DNA of 64,000 nucleotides from NCBI GenBank assembly GCA_026984045.1, contig JALSSV010000067.1, positions 62,001 through 126,000 of the forward strand, given 5' to 3'. Source of the DNA: Chromatiales bacterium. Its GTDB lineage: Bacteria; Pseudomonadota; Gammaproteobacteria; UBA6429; Thiohalophilaceae. The notes under the pieces are model-generated. The model made no database searches, was not told where the DNA came from, and saw only the letters and a program-made list of their open reading frames with translations. The translations under genes were made by a program, and so were the position numbers. Shown here in pieces: positions 8,562 through 17,431 of the stretch (positions within the stretch are counted from its first letter, which is position 1; every line of letters begins with the position of its first letter).

Positions 8562-9733
8562 CGTTCTTCCTCCTGCCAGGGCAGTGGTGCGATTTCGGGG
8601 CGCGGCAGCCGGCGCAGGGCGTCCGCCGGCTGCTCGCCGCCGGGGGCGATGCCGCCCGCCTCGAGCAGGATCTCGATCCGCCCCGCGACCTCCGGCGCCA
8701 GTGCCAGCTTGGTGGGCCAGACGGTGATGACGCCTGCGTCCTCTTCCACGAAGGCGTCGTCCGGCAGGGCGCCGCCGGCCTGGACCTCGGCCCGGTCGAC
8801 GGGCAGGGTGATCCACTCGCAGGCGCCGAAGTCGTGCCAGGGGAACAGGGCCGCCAGTTCCGCCTGCGCGGCGGCGATCTGTTCGGCGGCGCTGCGGCCG
8901 ACGCCCTCCTCGGCCAGTTGTCCGCCAAGATACCAGACCGGACGGCCAGCGGCGTCCCGGTGGGTGGTGATGGTCAGGCGCGGCTTGCTGGAGGCGCCGA
9001 GGCAGTGGGCCCACAGATCGGGCAGATCGCCACGCAGAGCCACCATCTGCAGGGGGCGGAGCTGCATGGCCGGCCGTTCCCGGCCCAGTTTCGCCAGCAG
9101 GCCGCGGTTGCCGCCGCCGGCGGCGAGGACCAGACGGCGGGCCGCGAAGGTCACCTTGGGCAGGCGAATCAGCCAGGGCTCGCCGGCCTCGAGGGGCAGT
9201 GCCTCGGGATCGAAAGCCACCGTGGCCTCGCGCACGGGTTCGGCCAGGGCCGCGAGCAGCGAGGCGACGTCCAGCACCGGCTCGTCGAGGCGGTAGACCT
9301 GGCCGCGGAAGGCCGTGTCCCGGAACAGGGCCGGGTAGTCGGCCGCCTGCAGCGGCGTCATGCGGCTGCGCATCAGGCGGCTGGCGAAGAAGCCGGCCAG
9401 CCGGGAAGCGATGTCGCGGGTGGACCAGAGGTACTGGTGATCGGAGAGCAGCCGGGCGGCGCGCAGATCCAGCTCCCCCTCGCCGGCCAGGCAGGCGCGC
9501 CAGCGGGCCGGCATCGCCGCCACCATTTTCGCGGCGTCGGAGACCTTGCCGGTGAGGGCATACTTGGTGCCGCCGTGGATGATCCCCTGGGAATAACGGG
9601 TCTGACCGGCACCGAGGCGGTCGCTCTCGAACAGCGCGGCCCGGTAGCCCCGCTGGCGCAGGCGATTGAGCAGCCACAGGCCGGCGATGCCGCCGCCGAA
9701 GATGGCCACGTCGAGATGAAGGGAGGTGTTCAT
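8552..9733 (-). CDS. FAD-dependent oxidoreductase (DAO / glycerol-3-phosphate dehydrogenase-like)
   Basis: This 393-residue protein has an N-terminal FAD-binding Rossmann motif (VAIFGGGIAGLWLLNRLRQRG, residues about 9-29, with the acidic FESD just after). It then has GAGQTRYSQGIIHGGTKYAL, which resembles the glycerol-3-phosphate dehydrogenase and amino-acid-oxidase group, and a second FAD-contact region RRLVLAAGGGNRGLL. It opens the operon with the aldo/keto reductase, waaF and VOC genes. Substrate is not recognisable. The start at 9733 is followed upstream by a repeat-filled gap to hldE. Confidence 0.83.
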   Translation of the reverse strand: MNTSLHLDVAIFGGGIAGLWLLNRLRQRGYRAALFESDRLGAGQTRYSQGIIHGGTKYALTGKVSDAAKMVAAMPARWRACLAGEGELDLRAARLLSDHQYLWSTRDIASRLAGFFASRLMRSRMTPLQAADYPALFRDTAFRGQVYRLDEPVLDVASLLAALAEPVREATVAFDPEALPLEAGEPWLIRLPKVTFAARRLVLAAGGGNRGLLAKLGRERPAMQLRPLQMVALRGDLPDLWAHCLGASSKPRLTITTHRDAAGRPVWYLGGQLAEEGVGRSAAEQIAAAQAELAALFPWHDFGACEWITLPVDRAEVQAGGALPDDAFVEEDAGVITVWPTKLALAPEVAGRIEILLEAGGIAPGGEQPADALRRLPRPEIAPLPWQEEERWN

Positions 9734-9776
9734 GGATAACGGATTCGGGCGGATTTGCGGCTGGCGAGGGGCCCCC

Positions 9777-9820
9777 GCCCCCTCACCCCGACCCTCTCCC
9801 CCATGGGGGGAGAGGGGGCT
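9777..9820. repeat. CCCTCACCCCGACCCTCTCCC palindromic repeat
   Basis: A pyrimidine arm (CCTCACCCCGACCCTCTCCC) is followed by a short spacer and a GGGGGAGAGGGGG arm. A second copy with the same left arm lies at 17361-17406. It fills the gap between hldE and the FAD oxidoreductase. It is a dispersed intergenic palindrome, not a gene. Confidence 0.7.
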
Positions 9821-9853
9821 CCTCGTTCGGAGGCAGCAGCGGCTGTGCGGGGT

Positions 9854-11305
9854 TCAATCCTCATCCCGGGAGCCTGTCTGGCCTTCGCGCTGGCGGATGG
9901 TGCCGATGATGCCGGTGGTGGAAACGCCGTCCACGTAGGTGAGCACCTTTACCTCGCCGCCGGCTTCGCGCACGCAGTCGCCGCCGGGGATCCTGTCGGG
10001 GTCGTTGTCGCCGCCCTTGACCAGCAGATCGGGCAGCACGCGGCAGATCAGGCGGGTGGGCGTGTCCTCGTCGAAGCCCACCACCCAGTCCACGCAGTCG
10101 AGGGCGGCGAGCACGCGCATGCGCCGCTCCTGGGTGTTGACCGGCCGCTCCGGGCCCTTGAGGCGCCTCACCGAGGCGTCGTCGTTGACGGCGACGATGA
10201 GGCGATCGCCGAGGGCCGCGGCCTGTTCCAGGTAGGTGACATGGCCGGCGTGGAGGATGTCGAAGCAGCCGTTGGTCATCACCACCGTCTCGCCGTGGGC
10301 ACGGGCCTCCTGCACCAGGGCCACCAGCCGGTCTTCGTTCACGATGCCGCGCTCCACTTCGCTCTGGGCCCGCAGAGCCTGGCGCAGTTCGTCCACCGAA
10401 ACCTTGGCGGTGCCCAGCTTGCCGACCACGATGCCGGCGGCGAGGTTGGACCAGGCGGTGGCCTCGACCAGCGGCTCGCCGGCGGCCAGGGCGGCGGCCA
10501 GCACCGAAATCACCGTGTCGCCGGCGCCGGTCACGTCGTACACCTCACGGGCCTGGGTGGGCAGGTGCAGGGCCTCGCGACCCGCGTGCAGGAGGGTCAT
10601 GCCCTTCTCGCTGCGGGTGATGAGCAGGGCCTCGAGATCCAGCGCCTCGCGCAGGCGCTCGCCCTTCTCGACGATGGCCGCATCGGAACCGCAGGCGCCG
10701 ACGATGGCTTCGAACTCGTGCAGATTGGGAGTGATGAGGGTCGCGCCCCGGTAACGGGAAAAGTCGCTGCCCTTGGGATCGACCAGCACCGGCACGTTCT
10801 GCTTGCGAGCGGCGGCGATGAAGTCCTGGACCCGGGCGAGGGTGCCCTTGCCGTAGTCGGAGAGCACCACGGCGCCGGCCCCCGGCAGGCGGCCGGCAAA
10901 ATCGTCGAGCAGGGGCGTAGCGTCGGTGACGTGGAAGCCGTCCTCGAAGTCCAGGCGGATGAGCTGCTGGTGGCGCGAAAGCACCCGCAGCTTGGTGATG
11001 GTGGCACTGCCGGGCACGGGAGTGAAGTGCCAGAGCACATCGTGATCGGCGAAGATCTTCGCCAGTGCGCCAGCCGCCTCGTCCTCGCCGGTGAAACCCA
11101 GCAGCTCGGACCGGCCACCCAGGGCGGCGATGTTGAGCGCCACGTTGCCGGCCCCCCCGGCCCGCTCCTCGGCCTGCCCCACGTGCACCACCGGCACCGG
11201 CGCCTCGGGGGAGATGCGTGAGGTCTCGCCGTGCCAGTAGCGATCCAGCATGAGATCGCCGACGACGAGAACGCGGGCGGCGGGGAAATCGGGGAGAGTT
11301 TTCAT
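9854..11305 (-). CDS. hldE: Bifunctional D-glycero-beta-D-manno-heptose-7-phosphate kinase / heptose-1-phosphate adenylyltransferase
   Basis: This 483-residue, full-length two-domain enzyme makes ADP-heptose for the LPS inner core. The N-terminal ribokinase-like domain (about residues 1-320) has [31 protein letters not shown] and the catalytic [15 protein letters not shown]. The C-terminal cytidylyltransferase-like domain (about 345-483) has [22 protein letters not shown], with the HxGH nucleotide-binding motif, and [12 protein letters not shown]. It supplies substrate to waaF and the GT9 genes in this window. It is transcribed towards the FAD/AKR/waaF operon, about 120 bp of repeat away. Confidence 0.96.
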   Translation of the reverse strand: MKTLPDFPAARVLVVGDLMLDRYWHGETSRISPEAPVPVVHVGQAEERAGGAGNVALNIAALGGRSELLGFTGEDEAAGALAKIFADHDVLWHFTPVPGSATITKLRVLSRHQQLIRLDFEDGFHVTDATPLLDDFAGRLPGAGAVVLSDYGKGTLARVQDFIAAARKQNVPVLVDPKGSDFSRYRGATLITPNLHEFEAIVGACGSDAAIVEKGERLREALDLEALLITRSEKGMTLLHAGREALHLPTQAREVYDVTGAGDTVISVLAAALAAGEPLVEATAWSNLAAGIVVGKLGTAKVSVDELRQALRAQSEVERGIVNEDRLVALVQEARAHGETVVMTNGCFDILHAGHVTYLEQAAALGDRLIVAVNDDASVRRLKGPERPVNTQERRMRVLAALDCVDWVVGFDEDTPTRLICRVLPDLLVKGGDNDPDRIPGGDCVREAGGEVKVLTYVDGVSTTGIIGTIRQREGQTGSRDED

Positions 11306-11333
11306 CAGGGATCAGGCGGTAACGAAAAAGACA

Positions 11334-11561
11334 TCAGGCAGCACGCAGCACGGCCTCTTCCACGTTGCGCGGCAGGGTCACCGGAACGAAATACGCTTGC
11401 GGATAGAGATAATCTTCTCCGGATTCGTCGATGACCCGAATCTGCCCGTGCCGCTCGGCTTCGGCATCGGCCAGCCGTTCGTAAATTTTTCGCTTGACCA
11501 GAGAGGCCGGATAATCGGCGTTTTCCACGCAGATGACGAACTGGTGTTGCGCTGTATTCAT
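11334..11561 (-). CDS. Small protein of unknown function (75 aa)
   Basis: The frame from the ATG at 11561 encodes 75 residues beginning MNTAQHQFVICVENADYPAS. It is rich in charged residues with no signal peptide, membrane segment or metal motif. It contains ASLVKRKIYERLADAEAE and the segment IRVIDESGEDYLYPQAYF. It follows the 79-residue gene by only 7 bp, so the two form a pair. Similar short pairs occur as hypothetical genes in many proteobacteria, and I do not recognise a named family. A toxin-antitoxin role is possible but nothing specific supports it. Confidence 0.7.
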   Translation of the reverse strand: MNTAQHQFVICVENADYPASLVKRKIYERLADAEAERHGQIRVIDESGEDYLYPQAYFVPVTLPRNVEEAVLRAA

Positions 11562-11568
11562 GTTTCGT

Positions 11569-11808
11569 TCACACGTCCGGCAGGTAACGCTTGATTTTGA
11601 ATTCCCGACGGCCAATGCCCGTCGCTTCGTACCAGTGTAGTTCAACCCGGCAGATGGAGCCATCGGCCAGTTTCACCTCGGCAATTCCCTTGCGTTTTCG
11701 CCAACGCCCCCGGCCATAAACGCGCTGCAGGCGTGCCAGTTCCCGGATCCCCTTGCCACTGGCAAAAGTTTCCTCCTGCGTAATGGGGCCAAGGATTTCG
11801 AAGTCCAT
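11569..11808 (-). CDS. Small basic protein of unknown function (79 aa)
   Basis: It starts at the ATG at 11808, directly behind a strong Shine-Dalgarno (AAGGAGGGAGAA). It encodes 79 residues with MDFEILGPITQEETFASGKG, a basic central run YGRGRWRKRKG and a C-terminal ELHWYEATGIGRREFKIKRYL. No catalytic motif is seen. The basic, beta-rich look could suit nucleic-acid or protein binding, but that is speculation. It is the first gene of the pair with the 75-residue protein, downstream of a REP-like repeat at 11839. Confidence 0.75.
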   Translation of the reverse strand: MDFEILGPITQEETFASGKGIRELARLQRVYGRGRWRKRKGIAEVKLADGSICRVELHWYEATGIGRREFKIKRYLPDV

Positions 11809-11838
11809 TTCTCCCTCCTTTCCCTGGTTGGCGTATGG

Positions 11839-11861
11839 GTCGCGGCTTGCGCCGCTCCTAC
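11839..11861 (-). repeat. REP-like palindrome (GTAGGAGCGGCG family)
   Basis: The minus strand reads GTAGGAGCGGCGC then AAGCCGCGAC. It is a single copy between the 79-residue gene and the zinc-finger gene, with the same arms as the other copies in the window. Confidence 0.7.
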
Positions 11862-11909
11862 CGGGAATGGGCAAACGCCGTGCAGGCGCGGCGCCTCGCC
11901 CCGACCGGC

Positions 11910-12119
11910 TCAGTCCTCGTCCTTCAGCACGTACAGCGCGCCGCAGTAGGGGCAGCGGGCTTCGCCCGTCTCTTCGATGGGCAGCCAGACCCGGGGGTGG
12001 GAGTTCCACAGGGTCATGTCGGGCATCGGGCAGTGCAGGGGGAGATCGGCGCGGGTGATCTCGTAGCGCTTGACGGCGTTGGCTTCGCGGGGCTTGCGTA
12101 CGGCGGATTGCACGTTCAT
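11910..12119 (-). CDS. Small CHCC zinc-finger protein
   Basis: This 69-residue protein starts at the ATG at 12119 (MNVQSAVRKPREANAVKRYEI). The metal site is visible as C (LPLHCPMP), H (WNSHPRVW) and CPYCGALYVL, giving the C-H-C-C pattern of the zf-CHCC family, which includes mitochondrial NDUFS6. Free-standing bacterial members are common next to ilvE in proteobacteria and are of uncertain function. It begins 14 bp after the ilvE stop, so it is the second gene of an ilvE operon. Confidence 0.85.
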   Translation of the reverse strand: MNVQSAVRKPREANAVKRYEITRADLPLHCPMPDMTLWNSHPRVWLPIEETGEARCPYCGALYVLKDED

Positions 12120-12132
12120 GGGCTCTCCCGGA

Positions 12133-13062
12133 TCAATCGTTGACGTAGTCCAGCCACTCACCATACCGCCCCAGGCGGCCGTGCACCAGATCGAAGTACT
12201 GGCTTTGCAGCTTCTCGGTGACGGGGCCGCGGGTGCCGCGGCCGATGGTCCGACCGTCCAGCTCGCGAATGGGGGTCACCTCGGCGGCGGAGCCGGTGAA
12301 GAAGGCTTCGTCGGCCACGTAGACCTCGTCGCGGGTGATCCGCTTCTCGCGGATCTCGTAGCCGTTGTCCTTAGCCAGGGCGAAAATGGTGTCGCGGGTG
12401 ATGCCTTCCAGGGCGGAGGTGAGATCGGGGGTGTAGATCACCCCGTCGCGGACGATGAAGACGTTCTCGCCGCTGCCCTCGGCCACGAAGCCGTCCACGT
12501 CCAGCAGCAGGGCTTCGTCGTAGCCGTCGCGGACGGCTTCCTGCAGGGCCAGCATGGAATTGATGTAGTTGCCGTTGGACTTGGCCTTGCACATGGTGAT
12601 GTTGACGTGGTGGCGGGTGAAGGAGGAGGTCTTGATCCGGATCCCCTTCTCCAGCCCCTCCTCGCCCAGGTAGCTGCCCCATTCCCAGGCGGCGATCATC
12701 ACGTGCACCCGCAGGTTGTCGGCGCGCAGGCCCATGCCCTCGGCGCCGTAGAAACACATGGGCCGGATGTAGGCCGATTCCAGGCCGTTTTCGCGCACCA
12801 CCTGCTTCTGCGCGGCGTTGAGGGTGGCCTTGTCGAGGGGCATGGGCATGCCGAGGATGTGGGCCGAGCGGAACAGCCGGTCGGTGTGGGCCCTGAGGCG
12901 GAAGATGGCCGTGCCCTGCTCGGCCCGGTAGGCGCGCAGGCCTTCGAACACGCCCATGCCGTAGTGCAGGGTGTGGGTGAGCACATGGACCTTCGCCTCG
13001 CGCCAGGGAACCAGTTCGCCATCCAGCCAGATGACGCCGTCTTGATCGGCCATGGTGGACAT
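12133..13062 (-). CDS. ilvE: Branched-chain amino acid aminotransferase
   Basis: This 309-residue protein is chosen to start at the ATG at 13062 (MSTMADQDGVIWLDGELVPW), which has GAAGGAG upstream. A longer in-frame ATG at 13113 lacks support. Fold-type IV PLP enzyme features are present: LHYGMGVFEGLRAY, the PLP lysine in MCKAKSNGNYINSMLALQEA, and AEGSGENVFIVRDGVIYTP. It catalyses the reversible last step of Val, Leu and Ile synthesis with 2-oxoglutarate and glutamate. The zinc-finger gene follows it closely. Confidence 0.95.
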   Translation of the reverse strand: MSTMADQDGVIWLDGELVPWREAKVHVLTHTLHYGMGVFEGLRAYRAEQGTAIFRLRAHTDRLFRSAHILGMPMPLDKATLNAAQKQVVRENGLESAYIRPMCFYGAEGMGLRADNLRVHVMIAAWEWGSYLGEEGLEKGIRIKTSSFTRHHVNITMCKAKSNGNYINSMLALQEAVRDGYDEALLLDVDGFVAEGSGENVFIVRDGVIYTPDLTSALEGITRDTIFALAKDNGYEIREKRITRDEVYVADEAFFTGSAAEVTPIRELDGRTIGRGTRGPVTEKLQSQYFDLVHGRLGRYGEWLDYVND

Positions 13063-13197
13063 GCCGGGAAACTCCTTCGCCAGAATTCGTTGGAAAATCG
13101 CGCTCTTGGGCACGACAAGTTCGGTATTCTACCAAATCGGAGGGAGATGCGAGGGTTTGGAAAGTTTGTTGCCCCCTCCCCCTGCCCTCCAGCCGTG

Positions 13198-13276
13198 GTA
13201 GCCCGGATGGAGACCCGCAGGGTCGGAATCCGGGGAAGTTTCATTCCCGGATTCCGCTGCGCTTCATCCGGGCTAC
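13198..13276. repeat. Inverted pair of GTAGCCCGGAT-type palindromic repeats
   Basis: A left copy (GTAGCCCGGATGGAG, then GGAATCCGGGGA) faces a right copy (TCCCGGATTCCGCTGCGCT, then TCATCCGGGCTAC). The outer ends are exact complements. This is a widespread proteobacterial intergenic palindrome class, here filling the gap between ilvE and glnE. A relative lies at 62555-62586. Confidence 0.72.
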
Positions 13277-13299
13277 AAACTGCGTCCATGCAGTCGTCG

Positions 13300-16158
13300 T
13301 CACTCGGCCCTGCCCCCGATAATCCGCGCCCAGATTTCCCTGACCGCCGCGCGTTCGCTGGCAAAACGCTCGGCAGATACCCGCGCGGGAGCGTCCTGCA
13401 GAGCCTGGGCGTGGGCGGCATCGCGATAGCGGCGGTAGGCGTCGGCGAGGATGTCGGCATCGGCCTGCGGCAGCACGCCACAGGCGCCGAGGGTCTCCAG
13501 CAGGCGGATGTTGTCGGTCCACTCCAGCAGTTGGGGATGGGCGTGGGCGTTGACCAGCACGCCGTACTGGACGAGGAATTCGATGTCCACCATGCCGCCC
13601 TCGCCCTGCTTGAGGTCGAAGCGGTCCCGGTCGGACTTGTCGAGGTTCTCGCGCATGCGCCGGCGCATGTCGAGGATCGCGGAACGCACGGCTTCCGGAT
13701 CCCGGCGTTGGCCGAGGATCCGGCGGCGAATTTGCACGAACTCGGCCTGAATGGCCGGATCGCCGGCCACCGGTCGGGCCCGGACCAGGGCCTGGTGCTC
13801 CCAGAGCCAGGCCTGCTCGCGCTGGTAGGCCTCGAAGGCCGACAGGCTCGAGACCAGCATGCCCTTGGCCCCGTCGGGACGCAGGCGCATGTCCACCTCG
13901 TAGAGGCGGCCGGCGGCGGTGTAGGCCGTGAGCACGTGAATCAGGCGCTGGCCCAGGCGGGCGTAGAACACCGGCAGGGCCAGGGGCGCGGGGCCGGTGG
14001 TGGTGGCCGCGGGATCCGCGGTGCCATGCAGGAAGACCAGGTCCAGATCCGAACCGTAGCCCAGCTCGAAGCCGCCCAGCTTGCCGTAGCCGATGACGGC
14101 GAAGCCCTTGTCCTCGCCCGGCGGCGGACCGTGGCGGCGGGCGAGATGGAACCAGGCCTGTTCCAGCGACTCCACCAGCACGACTTCGGCGATCCAGGTG
14201 AGGTGATCGCTTACTTTCATCAGGGGAAGCGCGTCCACGATGTCCGCCGCCGCCACCCGCAACACGTTCACGTGCTTGAACTGGCGCAGGGCGTCGAGAC
14301 GGGCTTCCTCGTCGGCCGGTTCGATGCCGGCCAGGCGCCGGGCCAGCTCGGCGGCCAGCTCGGGCCGATCCGGCGGGGCGTAGAGGCTGCGGGGATCGAG
14401 CAGTTCGTCGAGCAGCAGGGGGTATTTCTTCACGTAGCCGGCGATCCAGGCCGAGGCGGCGCACAGGCGCACCAGTTGCGACAGGGCCAGGGGATTCTCC
14501 ACCAGCAGGGCCAGATAGACCGAGCGACCGGCGATGTGCTCGACCAGATCCAGCAGCCGACCGAGGGTCTGATCCGGGTTCGGCGCGCCGGCGGCGGCCC
14601 CCAGCAGCAGCGGCATGAGCCGGTCCAGCCGCTCGCGGGCAAGGCGGCTGAGGTTGTGATAGAGGCGGCTCTGGCGCAGGGCCTCGAGACGTGCCAGCAG
14701 CTCGCCGGGATGCCGATAGCCCTGCGCCGACAACAGGGCACGGGCCTCTTCCGGCTCCAGCGCGCCGAGCCACAGGGAGGCCAGATCGTCCTTCTCGCCG
14801 GCGGTTTCCGACTGGGGCGCCTCGAATACCTGCTCGAAATGGTGCTGCACCCGCCGCCGGTGCCGGTTCAGCTCGGCCTCGAAGGCCGGCCAGTCGGAAA
14901 AGCCCATGCCGAAGGCCAGGCGCAGACGGCCCCCCTCGTCCTCCGGCAGCAGGTGGGTCTGCTCGTCGCGCCATTCCTGCAGGCGATGTTCGGTGTTGCG
15001 CAGGAACACATAGGCGGCGATCAGCTCTTCCACGACATACTCGGGCAGGTAGCCGGCCCGACCCAGGTAGTCGAGCACCTTGAGGATCTTGCGCGCCGTG
15101 AGTTTGGGATCGCGTCCGCCGCGGATGAGCTGGAAGGCCTGGCCGATGAACTCGACCTCGCGGATCCCGCCCGCGCCCAGCTTGACGTTGCGGGCCAGGC
15201 CCTTGCGTCGGACTTCGCGGTTGATCAGGGCCTTCATCTCGCGCAGGGACTCGAACACCCCGAAATCGATGTAGCGGCGATAGACGAAGGGTCGCAGCAG
15301 GCTCATGAGCTGCTCGCCGTCCCGCCGATCGCCGGCCACCACCCGCGCCTTGACCATGGCATAGCGTTCCCATTCGCGGCCGTGGATCTGATAGTAGTTC
15401 TCCATCGCCGCGAAGCTGGTCACCAGCGCCCCCGAATCGCCGAAGGGCCGCAGGCGCATGTCCACCCGGAACACGAAGCCGTCTTCGGTACGGGCATCCA
15501 GGGCCCGGATCAGGCGGCGCGCCAGGCGGGTGAAGAACTCGCCGTGGCTGAGACGGCGCCCGCCCTGCGCCACCTCCCCCTCCTCGGCGAAGGCGAAGAT
15601 CAGATCGATGTCGGAGGAGACGTTCAGCTCCCAGGCGCCGAGCTTGCCCATGCCCAGCACCACCAGGTTCATGGGCCGTCCATCGGGATGACGCGGCATG
15701 CCAAGCTGCGCGCACTGCCAGGCATAGAGGGTCTCCAGCGCCCCCTCGATGCAGGTCTCGGCCAGGTGGGCGAGATCCCGGGTGGTCTCCATCAGCCGGG
15801 CATGGCCGGCGATGTCACGCCAGACGATGCGCAGCATTTCGCGGTTGCGGAAACGACGCAGGGCGCGCAGCAGCCCCGCCTCGTCCTGCACGCCGGCCAG
15901 CCGCGCGGTCAGGCGCCGCCGGTAGTCGTCCAGGGTGAGGGATTCCGGCACGTCCGCCGCCAGTGCCGCCAGCGAAGCGGGATCGGCGGCGCACTGGCCG
16001 CCCACGAAATCGGAGCAGGCGAAGACCTTCGGCAGCTCGGCCACGATGCCCGCCGGCAGTTCGGGGGCACCTCCCGCCGCTGCGCACAGCGCCTCCCAGC
16101 GCTGGCGCGGCGTCTCGCGCAGGGGGGATGGCAGGGTATCGAAATCGGGGGAGTTCAT
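13300..16158 (-). CDS. glnE: Bifunctional glutamine synthetase adenylyltransferase / adenylyl-removing enzyme
   Basis: This protein has 952 residues from the ATG at 16158 (MNSPDFDTLP); an in-frame ATG at 16194 would add 12 residues. It has the two nucleotidyltransferase-like halves expected of GlnE. The N-terminal deadenylylase contains VVLGMGKLGAWELNVSSDID, and the C-terminal adenylylase contains IGYGKLGGFELGYGSDLDLVF. Both have the GS-DxD metal motif. A helical linker carries the PII-dependent regulatory region. It tunes glutamine synthetase activity to nitrogen status through GlnB and GlnD. Length is normal for the family. Confidence 0.96.
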   Translation of the reverse strand: MNSPDFDTLPSPLRETPRQRWEALCAAAGGAPELPAGIVAELPKVFACSDFVGGQCAADPASLAALAADVPESLTLDDYRRRLTARLAGVQDEAGLLRALRRFRNREMLRIVWRDIAGHARLMETTRDLAHLAETCIEGALETLYAWQCAQLGMPRHPDGRPMNLVVLGMGKLGAWELNVSSDIDLIFAFAEEGEVAQGGRRLSHGEFFTRLARRLIRALDARTEDGFVFRVDMRLRPFGDSGALVTSFAAMENYYQIHGREWERYAMVKARVVAGDRRDGEQLMSLLRPFVYRRYIDFGVFESLREMKALINREVRRKGLARNVKLGAGGIREVEFIGQAFQLIRGGRDPKLTARKILKVLDYLGRAGYLPEYVVEELIAAYVFLRNTEHRLQEWRDEQTHLLPEDEGGRLRLAFGMGFSDWPAFEAELNRHRRRVQHHFEQVFEAPQSETAGEKDDLASLWLGALEPEEARALLSAQGYRHPGELLARLEALRQSRLYHNLSRLARERLDRLMPLLLGAAAGAPNPDQTLGRLLDLVEHIAGRSVYLALLVENPLALSQLVRLCAASAWIAGYVKKYPLLLDELLDPRSLYAPPDRPELAAELARRLAGIEPADEEARLDALRQFKHVNVLRVAAADIVDALPLMKVSDHLTWIAEVVLVESLEQAWFHLARRHGPPPGEDKGFAVIGYGKLGGFELGYGSDLDLVFLHGTADPAATTTGPAPLALPVFYARLGQRLIHVLTAYTAAGRLYEVDMRLRPDGAKGMLVSSLSAFEAYQREQAWLWEHQALVRARPVAGDPAIQAEFVQIRRRILGQRRDPEAVRSAILDMRRRMRENLDKSDRDRFDLKQGEGGMVDIEFLVQYGVLVNAHAHPQLLEWTDNIRLLETLGACGVLPQADADILADAYRRYRDAAHAQALQDAPARVSAERFASERAAVREIWARIIGGRAE

Positions 16159-16298
16159 CGAGTCAGTGTAGGGGCCCGCTATCGGTGGAGCCACTGGAGA
16201 TCAGCCTGCGGCCGCAATGGGGCAACACCCGCCACCGCAAGTTGGCGGCTTGCGCCGCGCCGGCCCATCCAACCCGGTGCAGACGAAGTTTTCTTCGA

Positions 16299-17291
16299 TC
16301 AGAGTTCGTGCGTGATCTCGGGGACCGATTCCACCAGCAGGGGCAGGGCCTGCTGATAGCGGGTGGTGCGGCGCTTGGACTGGATATCGGCATACACCCG
16401 TTCGGCCTGTTCTTCACTGAGGTCCAGCTTGCGCGCCAACTCGGCGGCGGGCACGTCGTGATTGAGCGACCACAGCGCCAGATCCATCTTGTCATAGGGC
16501 AGGGCAAAGTAGAACTCGTCCTGGCCCTGGCTGAGGCTGTAGGTGTCGGTGGTGGGCCTGGCCGTGGCCACGGCTTCCGGAAGATCCAGATGCCGGGCGA
16601 GTTGGTAGACCTGGGTCTTGTACAGATGGGCGATGGGCTTGATGTCGGCCGAGCCGTCACCGTTCTTGACGAAGAAACCCTGATCGTATTCCAGCCGGTT
16701 GGGGGTGCCGATGACGGCGTAGTTGAGCCGGTCGGCATGGAAGTATTCGATGGCCTTGCGGATCCGCTGCTTGTAGTTGGTGGCGGCGACGATCTGCAGG
16801 TATTCGGGCAGGGGCAGGCGCCGTGCCTCGAGCTGACCGTCGGGCCTTTCCACCACCAGATCGAAATGGTTGAAGCCCCCCTCCAGGCCGCCCTTGATCA
16901 CGATCTTGTTCTTCCAGGTGCCGTCGTAGTCGGGAAAGACCTTGCGGATGGCTTCGTCCCGCCAGCGGTAGCAGCCGATGGCCTCCAGGGTGGCGGCAAT
17001 GTCTTCCGTGGCATAGGGGATGCCCAGCGTCTCGGCCACCTGGCGGCCGAGGGTGACGGATTCACCAGAGGAGTCCTGCTCGGGCATCAGCAGGCCGAAC
17101 ACCTTGTCCGGCCCGACGGCGCGTGCGCAGAGAGCGGCGCAGACACCGCTGTCCACCCCGCCGGAAATGCCCACCACCAGGCCACGGCGGCGCAGCTTGC
17201 GCAGCGACTGTCGCAGGCCATCGACGATGCGCCCGATTTCCGCTTCGGCGTCGAGCGCCAGCACATCGGTATCCAGAATGGGGGTGGACAT
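16299..17291 (-). CDS. nadE: NAD(+) synthase
   Basis: This 330-residue protein starts at the ATG at 17291 (MSTPILDTDVLALDAEAEIG). The ATP-pyrophosphatase P-loop is LVVGISGGVDSGVCAALCAR near residues 40-60. Further hallmarks are LLMPEQDSSGES, TNYKQRIRKAIEYFHADRLNYAVIGTPNR and FFVKNGDGSADIKPIAHLYKTQV. It amidates deamido-NAD to NAD. There is no N-terminal nitrilase domain, so it is the ammonia-dependent type. It is somewhat longer than E. coli NadE owing to an insertion around residues 110-145. Confidence 0.93.
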   Translation of the reverse strand: MSTPILDTDVLALDAEAEIGRIVDGLRQSLRKLRRRGLVVGISGGVDSGVCAALCARAVGPDKVFGLLMPEQDSSGESVTLGRQVAETLGIPYATEDIAATLEAIGCYRWRDEAIRKVFPDYDGTWKNKIVIKGGLEGGFNHFDLVVERPDGQLEARRLPLPEYLQIVAATNYKQRIRKAIEYFHADRLNYAVIGTPNRLEYDQGFFVKNGDGSADIKPIAHLYKTQVYQLARHLDLPEAVATARPTTDTYSLSQGQDEFYFALPYDKMDLALWSLNHDVPAAELARKLDLSEEQAERVYADIQSKRRTTRYQQALPLLVESVPEITHEL

Positions 17292-17360
17292 CTCGGGTTT
17301 TCTCCTTGCGGTATGTGAAACAATGTGTCGACGCATTTCAAAATGCGAGGCGGTGCGCTT

Positions 17361-17406
17361 CCCCCCTCACCCCGACCCTCTCCCCCGCCTTGCGGAGGAG
17401 AGGGCG
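17361..17406. repeat. CCCTCACCCCGACCCTCTCCC palindromic repeat, second copy
   Basis: It carries the same CCCTCACCCCGACCCTCTCC arm as the copy at 9777, followed by a GGAGGAGAGGG arm. It lies between the HemK gene end and nadE. Confidence 0.7.
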
Positions 17407-17431
17407 CGCCGGTTCAGTGAAATCATGACCT

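Noticed and set aside
12070-16356. A 1428-codon open frame on the plus strand
   Set aside because: It lies antisense to ilvE and glnE, which have clear family motifs. Low-complexity, Gly/His/Gln-rich sequence is typical of a shadow frame in high-GC DNA.
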